DNA of 64,000 nucleotides from Paenibacillus sp. LHD-117 (lineage in GTDB: Bacteria > Bacillota > Bacilli > Paenibacillales > Paenibacillaceae): assembly GCF_030929555.1 (NCBI RefSeq), contig NZ_JAVFVT010000004.1, positions 186,001 to 250,000 on the forward strand. Reading direction: 5' to 3'. Positions 33,101 to 40,091 of the stretch are shown here, in pieces (the stretch's first letter is position 1; every line of letters starts with the position of its first letter). A model generated the notes under the pieces. That model was not told the DNA's origin, did not search any database, and was given only the letters and a program-made list of their open reading frames with translations. The position numbers and the translations under genes are program-made.

Positions 33101-35753
33101 AACCGCCGTTATAGACATGGTTGCCGTCCGCCAGCGGCGCCTTAGAGTCGTTCTCCTTGTAAGGGTCGACTGCCGACGTCTCCTCCAGCTTCACGCTGCC
33201 GATCCAGACCGGGTTCGTGCCGAGGCCCATATTAAATTCCAGCCGTGCGAGCGTATCCGTATCCGCCTTCATTTGGAAAGTCATCTCATAGGACTGAGCG
33301 GTATCGCTCAGCCTCGCTTCCAGACTGTCGGAATAAACCGACCATCCTCGGCTCTCCCCGCCGCCGAGCTTCACGGTCATCGTCCGGTTCGCGTTCGACT
33401 TCGCGTCGAACGACAGCTTATACCATCTGCCCTTCCCAAGCGAGACGTTCTGAATGAGCTGCACCGAATGGGCCGCATTGCCGCCGTTCGTAATTTCGGT
33501 CTTGGCGTACGGCAACCCGTCCAGCTCCTCCACTTCGACGGACGCGGTCCCGCCGAACGTACTCACGCGCACGAAGTTCCAGTACGATTCGTTCAAGGGA
33601 TCGCTGGGCTCCACGACATCGGTAAACGGCTCTTCGAATCCTGGATCATAAACGAAATTGCTGTCCACCGGCTCTTTGTAGCCGGGCGGATAGGGCTCCG
33701 CCGATACTTGCGGCTCCGAAGGCTCGCTATACTTCCAGCCGTCCGGTTCGTAGACGCGAATGTAATCGACAAGCATCTGTGCCGGCAAGTCGCTGCCGGC
33801 CGGCTTGCGGCCGCCGTCGTAATTGCCTCCGATCGCGAGGTTCAGGATCATGTAGAACGGCTTGTCGAACGGAGCCGGGTAAGCGTATTTCGCCGGTTGG
33901 TCCGCACCCCAGCTATCCCAGTCGTTCAGCGTCTGATAAAGATTCCCGTCAACATACCAGCGAATCTCTCCCGGCTCCCACTCGACCCCGTACGTATGGA
34001 ATCCCGTGATGTCCTGCCCTTCGGGAAAGTGGTACTCGTCGCCCGTCGACTTATTACTCGGCCAATTCCGGCCGTAATGGATCGTTCCGCCGACTTCTTC
34101 CGGCAGGCGGCCTCTCGCTTCCATGATGTCGAGCTCGCCGGAAGCCGCCCATGTGCCATACTCGCTTTCCTTCGGCATCATCCAGAACGCCGGCCAGAAG
34201 CCTTCACCCACCGGAAGCTGCATCCGTGCTTCAAACTTGCCGTAGGCCTGGCTGAACGTCGGTTCCGTGAACAGACGGCCGGATGTGTACGGCTTCCCTT
34301 CATGCGTTTCCTTCTTCGCGGTGATCGCGAGCATGCCGGCGTCGACGCGAATGTTCTCGGAACGGTAATATTGCTCTTCGTTGTTGCCCCAGCCGTCCAA
34401 GCCGTATTGCGAGCCGGTTCCGAGCTGATACCCCCATTTGTCCAAATCGACGCCGTTGCCGTCCAGGTTATCGCCGGAGCGGTCGAACTCGTCATTCCAC
34501 ACGAGCTTCCAATCCTTCGCCGGATTGGATGTCGGATTCGCCGTTGGGCTTGCCGTTGGAGGTGCCGTTGGGTTCGCCGTCGGCCCCGTCGTCGGATTCG
34601 TTGTTGAAGCCGGCGTCGGCGTCGGGCTCGGCGCGCTCGTTGCGCTGCCTTCCGCGATTCTCGCGCCCGCCTCGTTCACGATATCGCCGATTGTGCCGCC
34701 GTTGTCGCGAAGCTCGCTTCCCTCCGCGCCTTCGAGGAAGGACAACGTTTCCACGGTCGCGTCCTCATCCACTTCGATGATCGCTTCGGTCTCCACGTCC
34801 ACCGAACCCGCGTTCGAGCCCGGGCCGATCACGACGCGAACGGGCCCTTCATTTTTGTTCACGAGAATCCCGCCCGCGGACGTTTCGTTTAAGTGGACGC
34901 TGTGCACGCCACCGCCGCCGACGAACAGCATGCCCCCGATCTTCGTCCCTTCGAAAAAAGCGTCGCCTTCGCCAATGCCCGGCGCCAAGTAGACGTTGTT
35001 GCCGATCACGGAATCGACGAAACGGACTCCGCTCGTCTGAACGAGAACGTTGCCGTCAAAGGCTGCGTCCCTGATCTCCCCCGCCGATCCGATGATCTCG
35101 CCGGCCAGCGCGGCAATTAAAGCAACCGCCTCCATTCGCGTCACCGACCGTTGCGGCCGAAGCGTGCCGTCGGGATAGCCGTTCATGTAACCCCCGTCGA
35201 TAAGCCGGGACATCGGCGCCGCCGCGTATCCCTGCACGGAGGACGCGTCGGCGAACGAAGCGATGCCCGATCCGGAAGGAGACGGGGCCGAGGCTAAGCC
35301 GAATGCCGAATCCAGAACCTTCGCCGCGTCCTGCCTGCGAATCGGCTCGTTCGGCCGGAAGTCGCCACCCGGATAACCGGACAGCACGCCGGCCGCAGCC
35401 GCGTTCGCTACGGAAGCCGCATACCAGGCTTCGCTCGGCACATCGTTAAACGCCTCAGCTTCATCGCCTCCATACCTGAACAGCGTATCCAGCAGCTTCG
35501 CGAACTGCGCTCTCGTGACCGGTTCGTTCGGCCGCAGCGTACCGTCGGGATAACCGGACAGAAGCCCTTTCGCGATCCACGCGTCCATCAGTTCCTCGCC
35601 CCACGCTTTGGCGGCTCCGTTCTCTTGTTTCGCGCCGCCGCTCCGCTCCAGCGATGCGGGAGCCGCCGCCGCGTAGGACGGCAGCATGCCGACGAGCAAG
35701 GCGAGTATCAATAATCCGCACATGACTTTTTTTCGCATTCCCATCTTTTTCAT
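27186..35753 (-). CDS. SLH-anchored tandem-GH16 beta-glucanase, giant multidomain
   Basis: A secreted cell-surface enzyme of about 2,855 residues. Numbering from the upstream in-frame codon at 35789, the order is: signal peptide (to about 50); three SLH domains (about 60-235) for S-layer anchoring; a beta-rich region; a Pro/Thr linker (375-420); GH16 catalytic domain 1 (428-681, active-site GELDIMEA near 552); four CBM4_9-like modules; a DUF1533-like domain; GH16 domain 2 (1463-1716, GEIDIMEA near 1588); three more such modules; DUF1533; one module; DUF1533; and two F5/8-type (discoidin) domains (2567-2705, 2725-2867). Both GH16 domains keep the E-x-D-x-x-E catalytic set and resemble laminarinases/lichenases. 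The start at 35753 is preferred, close after GAGGGG; neighbouring ATGs are possible. It is downstream of a matching ABC transporter and has a cre site upstream. Confidence 0.93.
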   Translation of the reverse strand: MKKMGMRKKVMCGLLILALLVGMLPSYAAAAPASLERSGGAKQENGAAKAWGEELMDAWIAKGLLSGYPDGTLRPNEPVTRAQFAKLLDTLFRYGGDEAEAFNDVPSEAWYAASVANAAAAGVLSGYPGGDFRPNEPIRRQDAAKVLDSAFGLASAPSPSGSGIASFADASSVQGYAAAPMSRLIDGGYMNGYPDGTLRPQRSVTRMEAVALIAALAGEIIGSAGEIRDAAFDGNVLVQTSGVRFVDSVIGNNVYLAPGIGEGDAFFEGTKIGGMLFVGGGGVHSVHLNETSAGGILVNKNEGPVRVVIGPGSNAGSVDVETEAIIEVDEDATVETLSFLEGAEGSELRDNGGTIGDIVNEAGARIAEGSATSAPSPTPTPASTTNPTTGPTANPTAPPTASPTANPTSNPAKDWKLVWNDEFDRSGDNLDGNGVDLDKWGYQLGTGSQYGLDGWGNNEEQYYRSENIRVDAGMLAITAKKETHEGKPYTSGRLFTEPTFSQAYGKFEARMQLPVGEGFWPAFWMMPKESEYGTWAASGELDIMEARGRLPEEVGGTIHYGRNWPSNKSTGDEYHFPEGQDITGFHTYGVEWEPGEIRWYVDGNLYQTLNDWDSWGADQPAKYAYPAPFDKPFYMILNLAIGGNYDGGRKPAGSDLPAQMLVDYIRVYEPDGWKYSEPSEPQVSAEPYPPGYKEPVDSNFVYDPGFEEPFTDVVEPSDPLNESYWNFVRVSTFGGTASVEVEELDGLPYAKTEITNGGNAAHSVQLIQNVSLGKGRWYKLSFDAKSNANRTMTVKLGGGESRGWSVYSDSLEARLSDTAQSYEMTFQMKADTDTLARLEFNMGLGTNPVWIGSVKLEETSAVDPYKENDSKAPLADGNHVYNGGFDLGYMSRFTYWQLEKASGAEADVSVDPNERELSLQVLRPGSAADDIALRQRGIELIKGNDYRLTFRAKASAARTVDVALTSLDGMLHAQGQAALQAGGMATYTVDLRMNGETDRNAVLSLLFGGSGMGVTMDDVKLVRLTNNNVGELPLGDQFPLKNGDFSNGKQHWSEHVQGRYDGWDQATSFSVQDEAMKAYVSSTGNNAWDVMLMQTDFGLKAGQTYVVSADARSSVNREAEWVIDYGNTRLLSKRVSLTNQWQTFTYELPVQADATASFKMLLGKLTDTAAIGAHDVFVDNVKVELKGAREKTFLAANGYFDQGLAGWNTHVQGVYDGPSAATVTGANGALRAAVMHAGNHPWDIVVSQDAVELKKNKTYIVSFDARSTLPRMIDLTAENAAYFRYLNQSVRLEDFTQSYNYEFTIAADDTASLKFLFGKMAGQDATADHDIFVDNVRFELKGAKEAAGEKARSGNDIRLPNPPALSPDVTGNVVGEALELTFADSSAWRGAINAVLVNGTALSASDYAASAGKLTLDAEAFGEAGAYEVTVKATGFEPASVSQELLAEEMWTLVWNDEFDGTGDNLDGNGIDLNKWGYQLGTGSQYGLDSWGNNELQYYKKENVKVDGGSLFFEAKPESYGGKTYTSGRLWTSPTFGKRYGKFEARMKLPGGQGLWPAFWLMPKDSEYGGWASSGEIDIMEARGRLPGTVDGTIHYGKNSPNNKATGSHYVFPEGEDFTGFHTYSVEWEPGEIRWYVDGNLYQTINDWHSWGAGQPDKYAYPAPFDKEFYIIMNLAVGGNYDGGRLPDPNAFPASMEVDYVRVYELTGRSYMEPVEPQFEEDEFPDGGKPAIDGSFIHDADYGQGITSVTDATPDMNPTFWNFLHDNQFAGSGTASVEEIGETAFAKLDLTAGGNANYALQLIQYLTLVKGKSYKLTFDAKASADRNISIKFGGDASSNWAIYSDNFDAGLTEEFRSYAFRFQMTGDTNAAARLEFNVGQNTNDVWIGNVRVEEIDMVSSPDDPKEPLDGGNHVYNGSFDLGTMDRMKYWSAATSGAASAELGVDPAERFLTAEIASGGTAASDIVLRQKGIQLLQTDSYKLTLDAWTDAARDITVWLKGKDGTLYAGPFAVQLSTERNTLDVASFDMPAGVTDREAILEIGLGGSDADVYLDNMKLIRMSNRNVDFTGVELYPIRNGDFHFGLNGWEPFTQGGAATFGDADGTGRIGISNVGSAGWNVMLNQSGLQLEGGLTYILSFDAGASVSRDIEVSLENASYVRRFFSGSLGLSPETSRFEFAFRMPLDENVALKFMMGKTPNSPAGAHDVWIDNVKLEVQYAPLLQPATVMADRADNRIGEDVVLPYSPAAGWAEAITEILVNGGKIDAGLYEASNGALTILASAFGEEGMYEIAIAAAGYADVTVRQQMLAGDGNLVLNGGMAQGLSSWEIWEGEGGDSTVTAENGVAKAVIHWHGGMHPTWNVPIGWSTQFNQSGIMLEAGKTYELRFNAWATANRPIVAELGGYNNNQSVTYDLTTNLADVHKTTLRPAGNVKLTLKFLLGNIVSGALTTPDAEHTVFLDNVSIKEVKSPPVLASDATDNKIGQPITLTFADNAEWRAAVTSVYVNGVEAPQDQVAIEAGKATLAAELFPAIGTYTIAIEAQGYGVNEVRQKVLTAAANIALGRDSGASASSSAGEAGAAARAFDGNAGTRWESAAGADPQWLAIDLGGVYALDAVVLQWEGAFAKAYKLQASTAAVPGEDDWTDLFTEANGNGGLDEIALGGQEARHLRMYGTVRGTPWGYSLWEFEAYGMPVSGGGTDPGTDPGTDPGSENLALGKSAFVSSFNAPFLLSNLTDGDVGSRWEANWSQNQTTSFAEEWIYIDLGSEQSFSRLALTWERAYGKTFEIQTAAAGSDVGANSGEWETVYSANRELTSPYKETIMLDEPATGRYVRIRITDKGFPPYGPSLFEVEIYAS

Positions 35754-35794
35754 CATACCCCTCAAATCTGTCGTTTTTTTATCGCGCATTTAAT

Positions 35795-35808
35795 TGTTAA
35801 CGCTTTCA
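35795..35808 (-). promoter_or_regulatory. cre site (CcpA) ahead of glucanase gene
   Basis: TGTTAACGCTTTCA matches the cre consensus TGWAANCGNTNWCA at 13 of 14 positions, including the central CG. It lies about 40 bp upstream of the glucanase start, where CcpA would block transcription when glucose is present. Confidence 0.7.
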
Positions 35809-35818
35809 CGGGCATAGG

Positions 35819-35875
35819 AAAAGCGGCCCGCCTCTTGGAGTCCAGTAGAGAAACGCAAAGGTGGCAGGCCGCTTT
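35819..35875 (-). terminator. hairpin after the solute-binding protein gene
   Basis: AAAGCGGCCTGCC pairs with GGCGGGCCGCTTTT across a 30-nt loop (leftward reading), followed by a short T-run. It separates the binding-protein transcript from the glucanase gene, so the latter probably has its own promoter. Confidence 0.65.
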
Positions 35876-35899
35876 GAAGTGTGAATCGCAATTCCGTTG

Positions 35900-37642
35900 T
35901 TATTTCGCTTTATCGTACCATTCGTTTACTTCTTTCGTAATTTGTTCACCGCCCGATTTGTTCCAGTTCTCGACCATCGTGTCGAACGAATCAAGCGGTT
36001 GCTGGCCGTAAATGATTTTGCTGAACGTCTCGTTAAGCAGCTTGTTAAGAAGTTCGTTTTTGCTTTGCATCGTTTCGGTCAGAGGACCCATGTAGTAGTT
36101 TTTCATGCGGATGTCCTTCTGGTCCATGACGACGACCATAGCGTCCGTATTTTCCTTCGTACGCGTATTGAACTCTTGTTTCTCGTACGGCGTTTCGGCA
36201 GCCGCTCCGCTTGCGAGCTTCACATGCGTTTCGGCGTACAGGGACGGAATGCGCGCGCCTTCGTACGTCAGCGAGTAGAAGAGCGGAGGTGCCGCTTTGT
36301 CCTTCAAGCCCGGGAACAGCTCCGGATATTTTGCGATATCCGCTGTCAGGCTGCCGTCCGGCAGCAGAGCGTAATCGTAGCCTTCCGCGAAGCCGTTCGC
36401 GAATTCGCCATCCGGCTGCGGGTTCGCCGTATTCTCGAAGAACCAGTTGTAGTAGTGAAGCACAGCTTCAGGGTTTTTGGCGTCCTTGTTAATGAACAGG
36501 TAGCCGTTGGACGGCGGGTTGCCGCCCGCGGAGCCGATCTTGCCGTCGTTGCCGGCCGGAACCGGGTATGCCTTGAAGGTTGCGCCCGGAACGTTCTTCT
36601 GCAGATCCGGGAATGGCCATGCCGGCAGCCAGTTCGGTCCGAACATAATGCCCGCTTCGCCTTTCGTGAACAGCTCGGAGCCGGCCACTTCGTCGTACAG
36701 TGCGGAATCCTGCGAAATGTAACCTTTGTCCATCCATTCCTTTAGCTTGGCAAGCGCGTCCTTCGCGACAGGATTCACGGAGCCGTGCTCCAGCTTGCCT
36801 TCCGCGTTCAGGTTCCACTGTCCGGGCATCGTGCCGTAGGCGCCGAAGACGAAGCCGATGTCCGTCATCCAGTTCGAGAAGCCGTTCTTGAAGGCCGTCG
36901 CCAGACCGATCGTATCCTTATTGCCGTCTTTGTCCGGGTCGCCGTTCACGAACGCGTCCATGACCGTTTCCATCTCCGCCAGGTTCGTCGGCGCTTTTAG
37001 GCCAACGTTATCAAGCCAGTCTTGACGAACCCACATGACATGATCGCCGTTATAGGCGTAATCGAGTATCGGCAAAGCCATCTTCTCGCCGTCTCGAGTG
37101 ATCGGAAGCCAGATCGAGGGATCAAGCTCAAGACCAGTCTTGTACGTTTCGTTCGCGTACTTGTCCACCAGCTCGCCTACGGGCATGAACTGGCCGGAGT
37201 CGATCAGCATATTGACCGTTTCCAGGTCGCCGCGGTAAGCGACGACGTCCGGCATCTTCTCCCCGGAGGAGAGCATCAGGCGAAGCTTCGTCTTGTAGGC
37301 GTCATTCGTGTTCGTGACGACCCAATCGTATTTGATCTCGATGCCGAGGCGCTCCTTGATCGTGTGGGTCAAGATGTTGTCTTCGATCGACTCGCCTTCC
37401 TTGAAGATCGCCCCGTTCTCGTTCAGTCCCCATACGGTCGTCAGCGTGATCGGCGTCTCGTATTTGCCGTTGACGAAGCCGCCTTCGCCGCCGGCGTTCG
37501 AGCTTGCCGGAGCTTCGGTGCTCGAACCGCCGTTATTCGTCGACGCTCCGTTGTTGCCGCCGCTATTATTGCCCGAACAAGCCGCGATGGAAGCGGCGCA
37601 AGTCAGTACGAGCAGCGTGGATAGCCATTTCTTGTTCTTCAT
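35900..37642 (-). CDS. extracellular sugar-binding lipoprotein (LplA-like)
   Basis: The 580-aa product is the substrate-binding part of a carbohydrate ABC transporter. It has a lipoprotein signal (LTCAASIAAC, Cys about 22), a Ser/Gly/Asn-rich tether, and the large family-1 binding fold typical of Paenibacillus LplA/YtcQ proteins (DKYANETYKTG, NGYLFINKDAKNPEAVLHYYNW). It follows two permease genes of the same operon; together they form a CUT1-type importer energised by a shared MsmX-like ATPase not present here. Neighbouring GH16 enzyme suggests beta-glucan oligosaccharides as substrate. Confidence 0.9.
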   Translation of the reverse strand: MKNKKWLSTLLVLTCAASIAACSGNNSGGNNGASTNNGGSSTEAPASSNAGGEGGFVNGKYETPITLTTVWGLNENGAIFKEGESIEDNILTHTIKERLGIEIKYDWVVTNTNDAYKTKLRLMLSSGEKMPDVVAYRGDLETVNMLIDSGQFMPVGELVDKYANETYKTGLELDPSIWLPITRDGEKMALPILDYAYNGDHVMWVRQDWLDNVGLKAPTNLAEMETVMDAFVNGDPDKDGNKDTIGLATAFKNGFSNWMTDIGFVFGAYGTMPGQWNLNAEGKLEHGSVNPVAKDALAKLKEWMDKGYISQDSALYDEVAGSELFTKGEAGIMFGPNWLPAWPFPDLQKNVPGATFKAYPVPAGNDGKIGSAGGNPPSNGYLFINKDAKNPEAVLHYYNWFFENTANPQPDGEFANGFAEGYDYALLPDGSLTADIAKYPELFPGLKDKAAPPLFYSLTYEGARIPSLYAETHVKLASGAAAETPYEKQEFNTRTKENTDAMVVVMDQKDIRMKNYYMGPLTETMQSKNELLNKLLNETFSKIIYGQQPLDSFDTMVENWNKSGGEQITKEVNEWYDKAK

Positions 37643-37711
37643 ACTGCAACCCCCTGTAAGTTAAATAATGTTATAAATAACGATAATTTCTATACCGTTA
37701 TAATCTAATCA

Positions 37712-37725
37712 TAATGCCGCTTTCA
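37712..37725 (-). promoter_or_regulatory. possible cre site ahead of binding-protein gene
   Basis: TGAAAGCGGCATTA (minus strand) agrees with the cre consensus at 12 of 14 positions with the central CG intact. It lies about 70 bp upstream of the lipoprotein start in the gap after the permease gene. Confidence 0.4.
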
Positions 37726-37770
37726 GCACCTTGAAAGACCACTTTTTTGTCATTGATGCCATTTTGTCGC

Positions 37771-38649
37771 CTATTCTTTGACCGCGCCCAAAATAATGCC
37801 TTTGACGAAATAACGCTGAAGGAAAGGGTAAACGAGCAGGATCGGAAGCGTGCCGATAAAAATTTGGGCTGCCTTCACAGTCCGCTGCGAAATGTTTTGG
37901 AGCTCGGATACGTCAACGCTGATTTTATTAAAATCCTGCTGCACGATAATGGTTTGCAGGAACGTCGATAACGGATATTTGCGATAATCGGAAATATACA
38001 ACAATCCATCAAACCAGGAATTCCAGTGCATGACCATCGTAAACAACGAAATCGTCGCGATCGCCGGCATCGAGATGGGCAAATAAATGCTCCATAACGT
38101 ACGGAAGTGGCCGGCTCCGTCAATGAGCGACGCTTCCTCCAGCTCTTTCGGCACCGCACGGAAAAAGTTCATGAGCAGCACCATGTTGAAAACGTTGATC
38201 GCGAGCGGCAGCACGAGCGCCCAGATGGAGTTCATCAGATCCAGGTTCCGGATAAGCATGTACGACGGCACGATTCCGCCGCTGAACAGCATCGTAAACA
38301 AGAAGAACCAGACGTAATACGTACGGCTGTTGAAGCCGCGGCCGTCCTTCGACAGCGCGTACGCCGCGAGCAGCATAAGCGCCATGCCGACCGCCGTGCC
38401 GAGCACGGTCCTCTGCACGCCCATCAGAAGCGCGTTATGGAAGTTGTCGTTGTTCAACGTTTTCGTGTACGCGTCCAGATTGAAGCCGATCGGCCACAGC
38501 CCGACGAGGTTCGAGTTCGCCGGCGCGCTCGCGCTGAAGCTGACGGCCAGAATATGGACGAGCGGCAGTACGCAGGTGATGCAGATCAGACCGAGAAGCA
38601 CATAGTTGAACGCCGAGAACGTCTTGTAGCCGGCAGATTTATGATACAT
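37771..38649 (-). CDS. sugar ABC transporter permease (YtcP/LplC type)
   Basis: The 292-aa product is an inner-membrane permease of the CUT1 group with six predicted spans. The ABC-binding EAA loop reads EEASLIDGAGHFRTLW (about residues 182-197). It ends with the typical YPFLQRYFVKGIILGAVKE. It lies downstream of the LplB-type partner and upstream of the binding lipoprotein in the same leftward operon. Confidence 0.92.
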   Translation of the reverse strand: MYHKSAGYKTFSAFNYVLLGLICITCVLPLVHILAVSFSASAPANSNLVGLWPIGFNLDAYTKTLNNDNFHNALLMGVQRTVLGTAVGMALMLLAAYALSKDGRGFNSRTYYVWFFLFTMLFSGGIVPSYMLIRNLDLMNSIWALVLPLAINVFNMVLLMNFFRAVPKELEEASLIDGAGHFRTLWSIYLPISMPAIATISLFTMVMHWNSWFDGLLYISDYRKYPLSTFLQTIIVQQDFNKISVDVSELQNISQRTVKAAQIFIGTLPILLVYPFLQRYFVKGIILGAVKE

Positions 38650-38720
38650 GTTCTTTCACCCTCTTTGTGAGAAATCTTCTATCGAGGCCTACTCAGGATG
38701 AGCGACCGCGTCTATTGTGG

Positions 38721-39683
38721 TTAAAAAATTCGGTAACCCGCGTATTTGTAAGCCATTCGGTAAGAGAACACGATTAAAATGAGGCCGATCAAAGACTTGA
38801 ACAACCCGACTGCCGTGCCGAAGCTATACTGTCCATTTAGAATTGCCGTTCGGTATACGAAGGTATCGATAATGTCGCCCTTGTCGTACACGAGCGAGTT
38901 GTACAGATTGAAGATCTGATCGAAGCCGCCGTTCAGTATATTGCCGAGCGACAAGGTGCCGACAACGACCGCGATCGGAACCATCGCCGGTACCGTGATG
39001 TGAATCGTTTGTTTCCAACGGTTCGCGCCGTCGACCTCCGCGGCTTCGTACAAGGCTGGATTGACGCCCGCCAGCGCGGCCAGAAACACGATCGTGTTGA
39101 AGCCGAAATTTTGCCAGATGTCGCTGACCACGACCGTGAACCGGAACCAATCGCCGTCGCCCAGCCAGAAGACCGATTCGAGCCCCATCGCGCTCAGCGT
39201 CGTGTTCACGATGCCTTTGCTTCCGAGCATGTCCGTCAGAATCGCGCCGAGAATGACCCACGAGATAAAGTGCGGAAGATAGACGAGCGTCTGCACCACC
39301 CGTTTGAAAAACATTTTCCGAATCTCGTTGAGCAGCACCGCGAACACGAACGGAACGATGAGGCCGAATACGATTTTTAAACTCGAAATAATAAGCGTGT
39401 TCCAGATGACTTGTTTGCTGTCCGGGTATTCGAACATGAAGCGGAAATGTTCCAAACCGATAAATTTCGAGCCGAACATCCCGTCATACGGTTTGAAATC
39501 CTGGAATGCCATCACTAGGCCGCCCATCGGCACGTAGGCGAAAATTAACGTGACGATCGCTGCCGGCAGCAGCATGAGATGCAAAGGCCAAGTGCGACTC
39601 AGCTTCTCTCTCGCCCGCTCCTGCTGTACGCTTCGTTTCCCCCGTTTGTTCGTCTGCAGCGGTTCGTTCATCGCACTTTCCAC
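38721..39683 (-). CDS. sugar ABC transporter permease (LplB type)
   Basis: The 320-aa product is the partner permease with six membrane spans and an EAA loop (YEAAEVDGANRWKQTIHIT). GTG at 39683 is preferred because AAGGGGGC lies six bases upstream; the in-frame extension to 39725 has no ribosome site. It opens the glucan transporter operon, which is divergent from the kinase/regulator pair. Conserved FKPYDGMFGSKFIGLEHFRF near the N-terminus is typical of LplB. Confidence 0.92.
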   Translation of the reverse strand: MESAMNEPLQTNKRGKRSVQQERAREKLSRTWPLHLMLLPAAIVTLIFAYVPMGGLVMAFQDFKPYDGMFGSKFIGLEHFRFMFEYPDSKQVIWNTLIISSLKIVFGLIVPFVFAVLLNEIRKMFFKRVVQTLVYLPHFISWVILGAILTDMLGSKGIVNTTLSAMGLESVFWLGDGDWFRFTVVVSDIWQNFGFNTIVFLAALAGVNPALYEAAEVDGANRWKQTIHITVPAMVPIAVVVGTLSLGNILNGGFDQIFNLYNSLVYDKGDIIDTFVYRTAILNGQYSFGTAVGLFKSLIGLILIVFSYRMAYKYAGYRIF

Positions 39684-39809
39684 TGAATTGCCCCCTTCCA
39701 AAAATATGGATTGTTTTTTCTCCACTCTCCTGTATGATTTATTCTATCAGCCCGATCTTCCGTGCTATAGGCCACGATTTTTAGAAGGATGCCCTTTTTT
39801 TGAGATGAT

Positions 39810-40057
39810 GTTCAAAAAGTCCACTTTTGATTACGAAGTAAACCAGGAAGCTAATTCGGCATCGAATATTGAACTCAACCGAAACTAAGCGAATGCTTAC
39901 GAAGTATGTTTCCTCCGGAAACATTGCAGGTGCTCACGTAGCTGCCACTACGCTCCGCTCCTCGGTTTCTAGTTTCATTCAATCTTCTTCAGCGTTTTTG
40001 AAAAAAACGCAGCTTCGGAAGCATACGCTCTTGTACTGAAAACCGAACTTTTTGAAC
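39810..40057. repeat. 248-bp element with 11-bp terminal inverted repeats
   Basis: GTTCAAAAAGT at 39810-39820 is the exact reverse complement of ACTTTTTGAAC at 40047-40057. The body has smaller dyads (CTTCCTCCGGAAAC-like, AAAAACGC region) and no coding frame of note. It fills most of the 408-bp gap between the divergent transporter operon and kinase gene. It looks like a non-autonomous interspersed repeat (MITE-like) of Paenibacillaceae. Confidence 0.65.
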
Positions 40058-40091
40058 TTTAATTAAATTTTCGACCTGAGAGGTATTGTCC

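Noticed and set aside
28000..34600. Several long rightward frames opposite the glucanase gene
   Set aside because: They are antisense shadows favoured by high GC and by the repeated modules; none has a ribosome site or a family motif.
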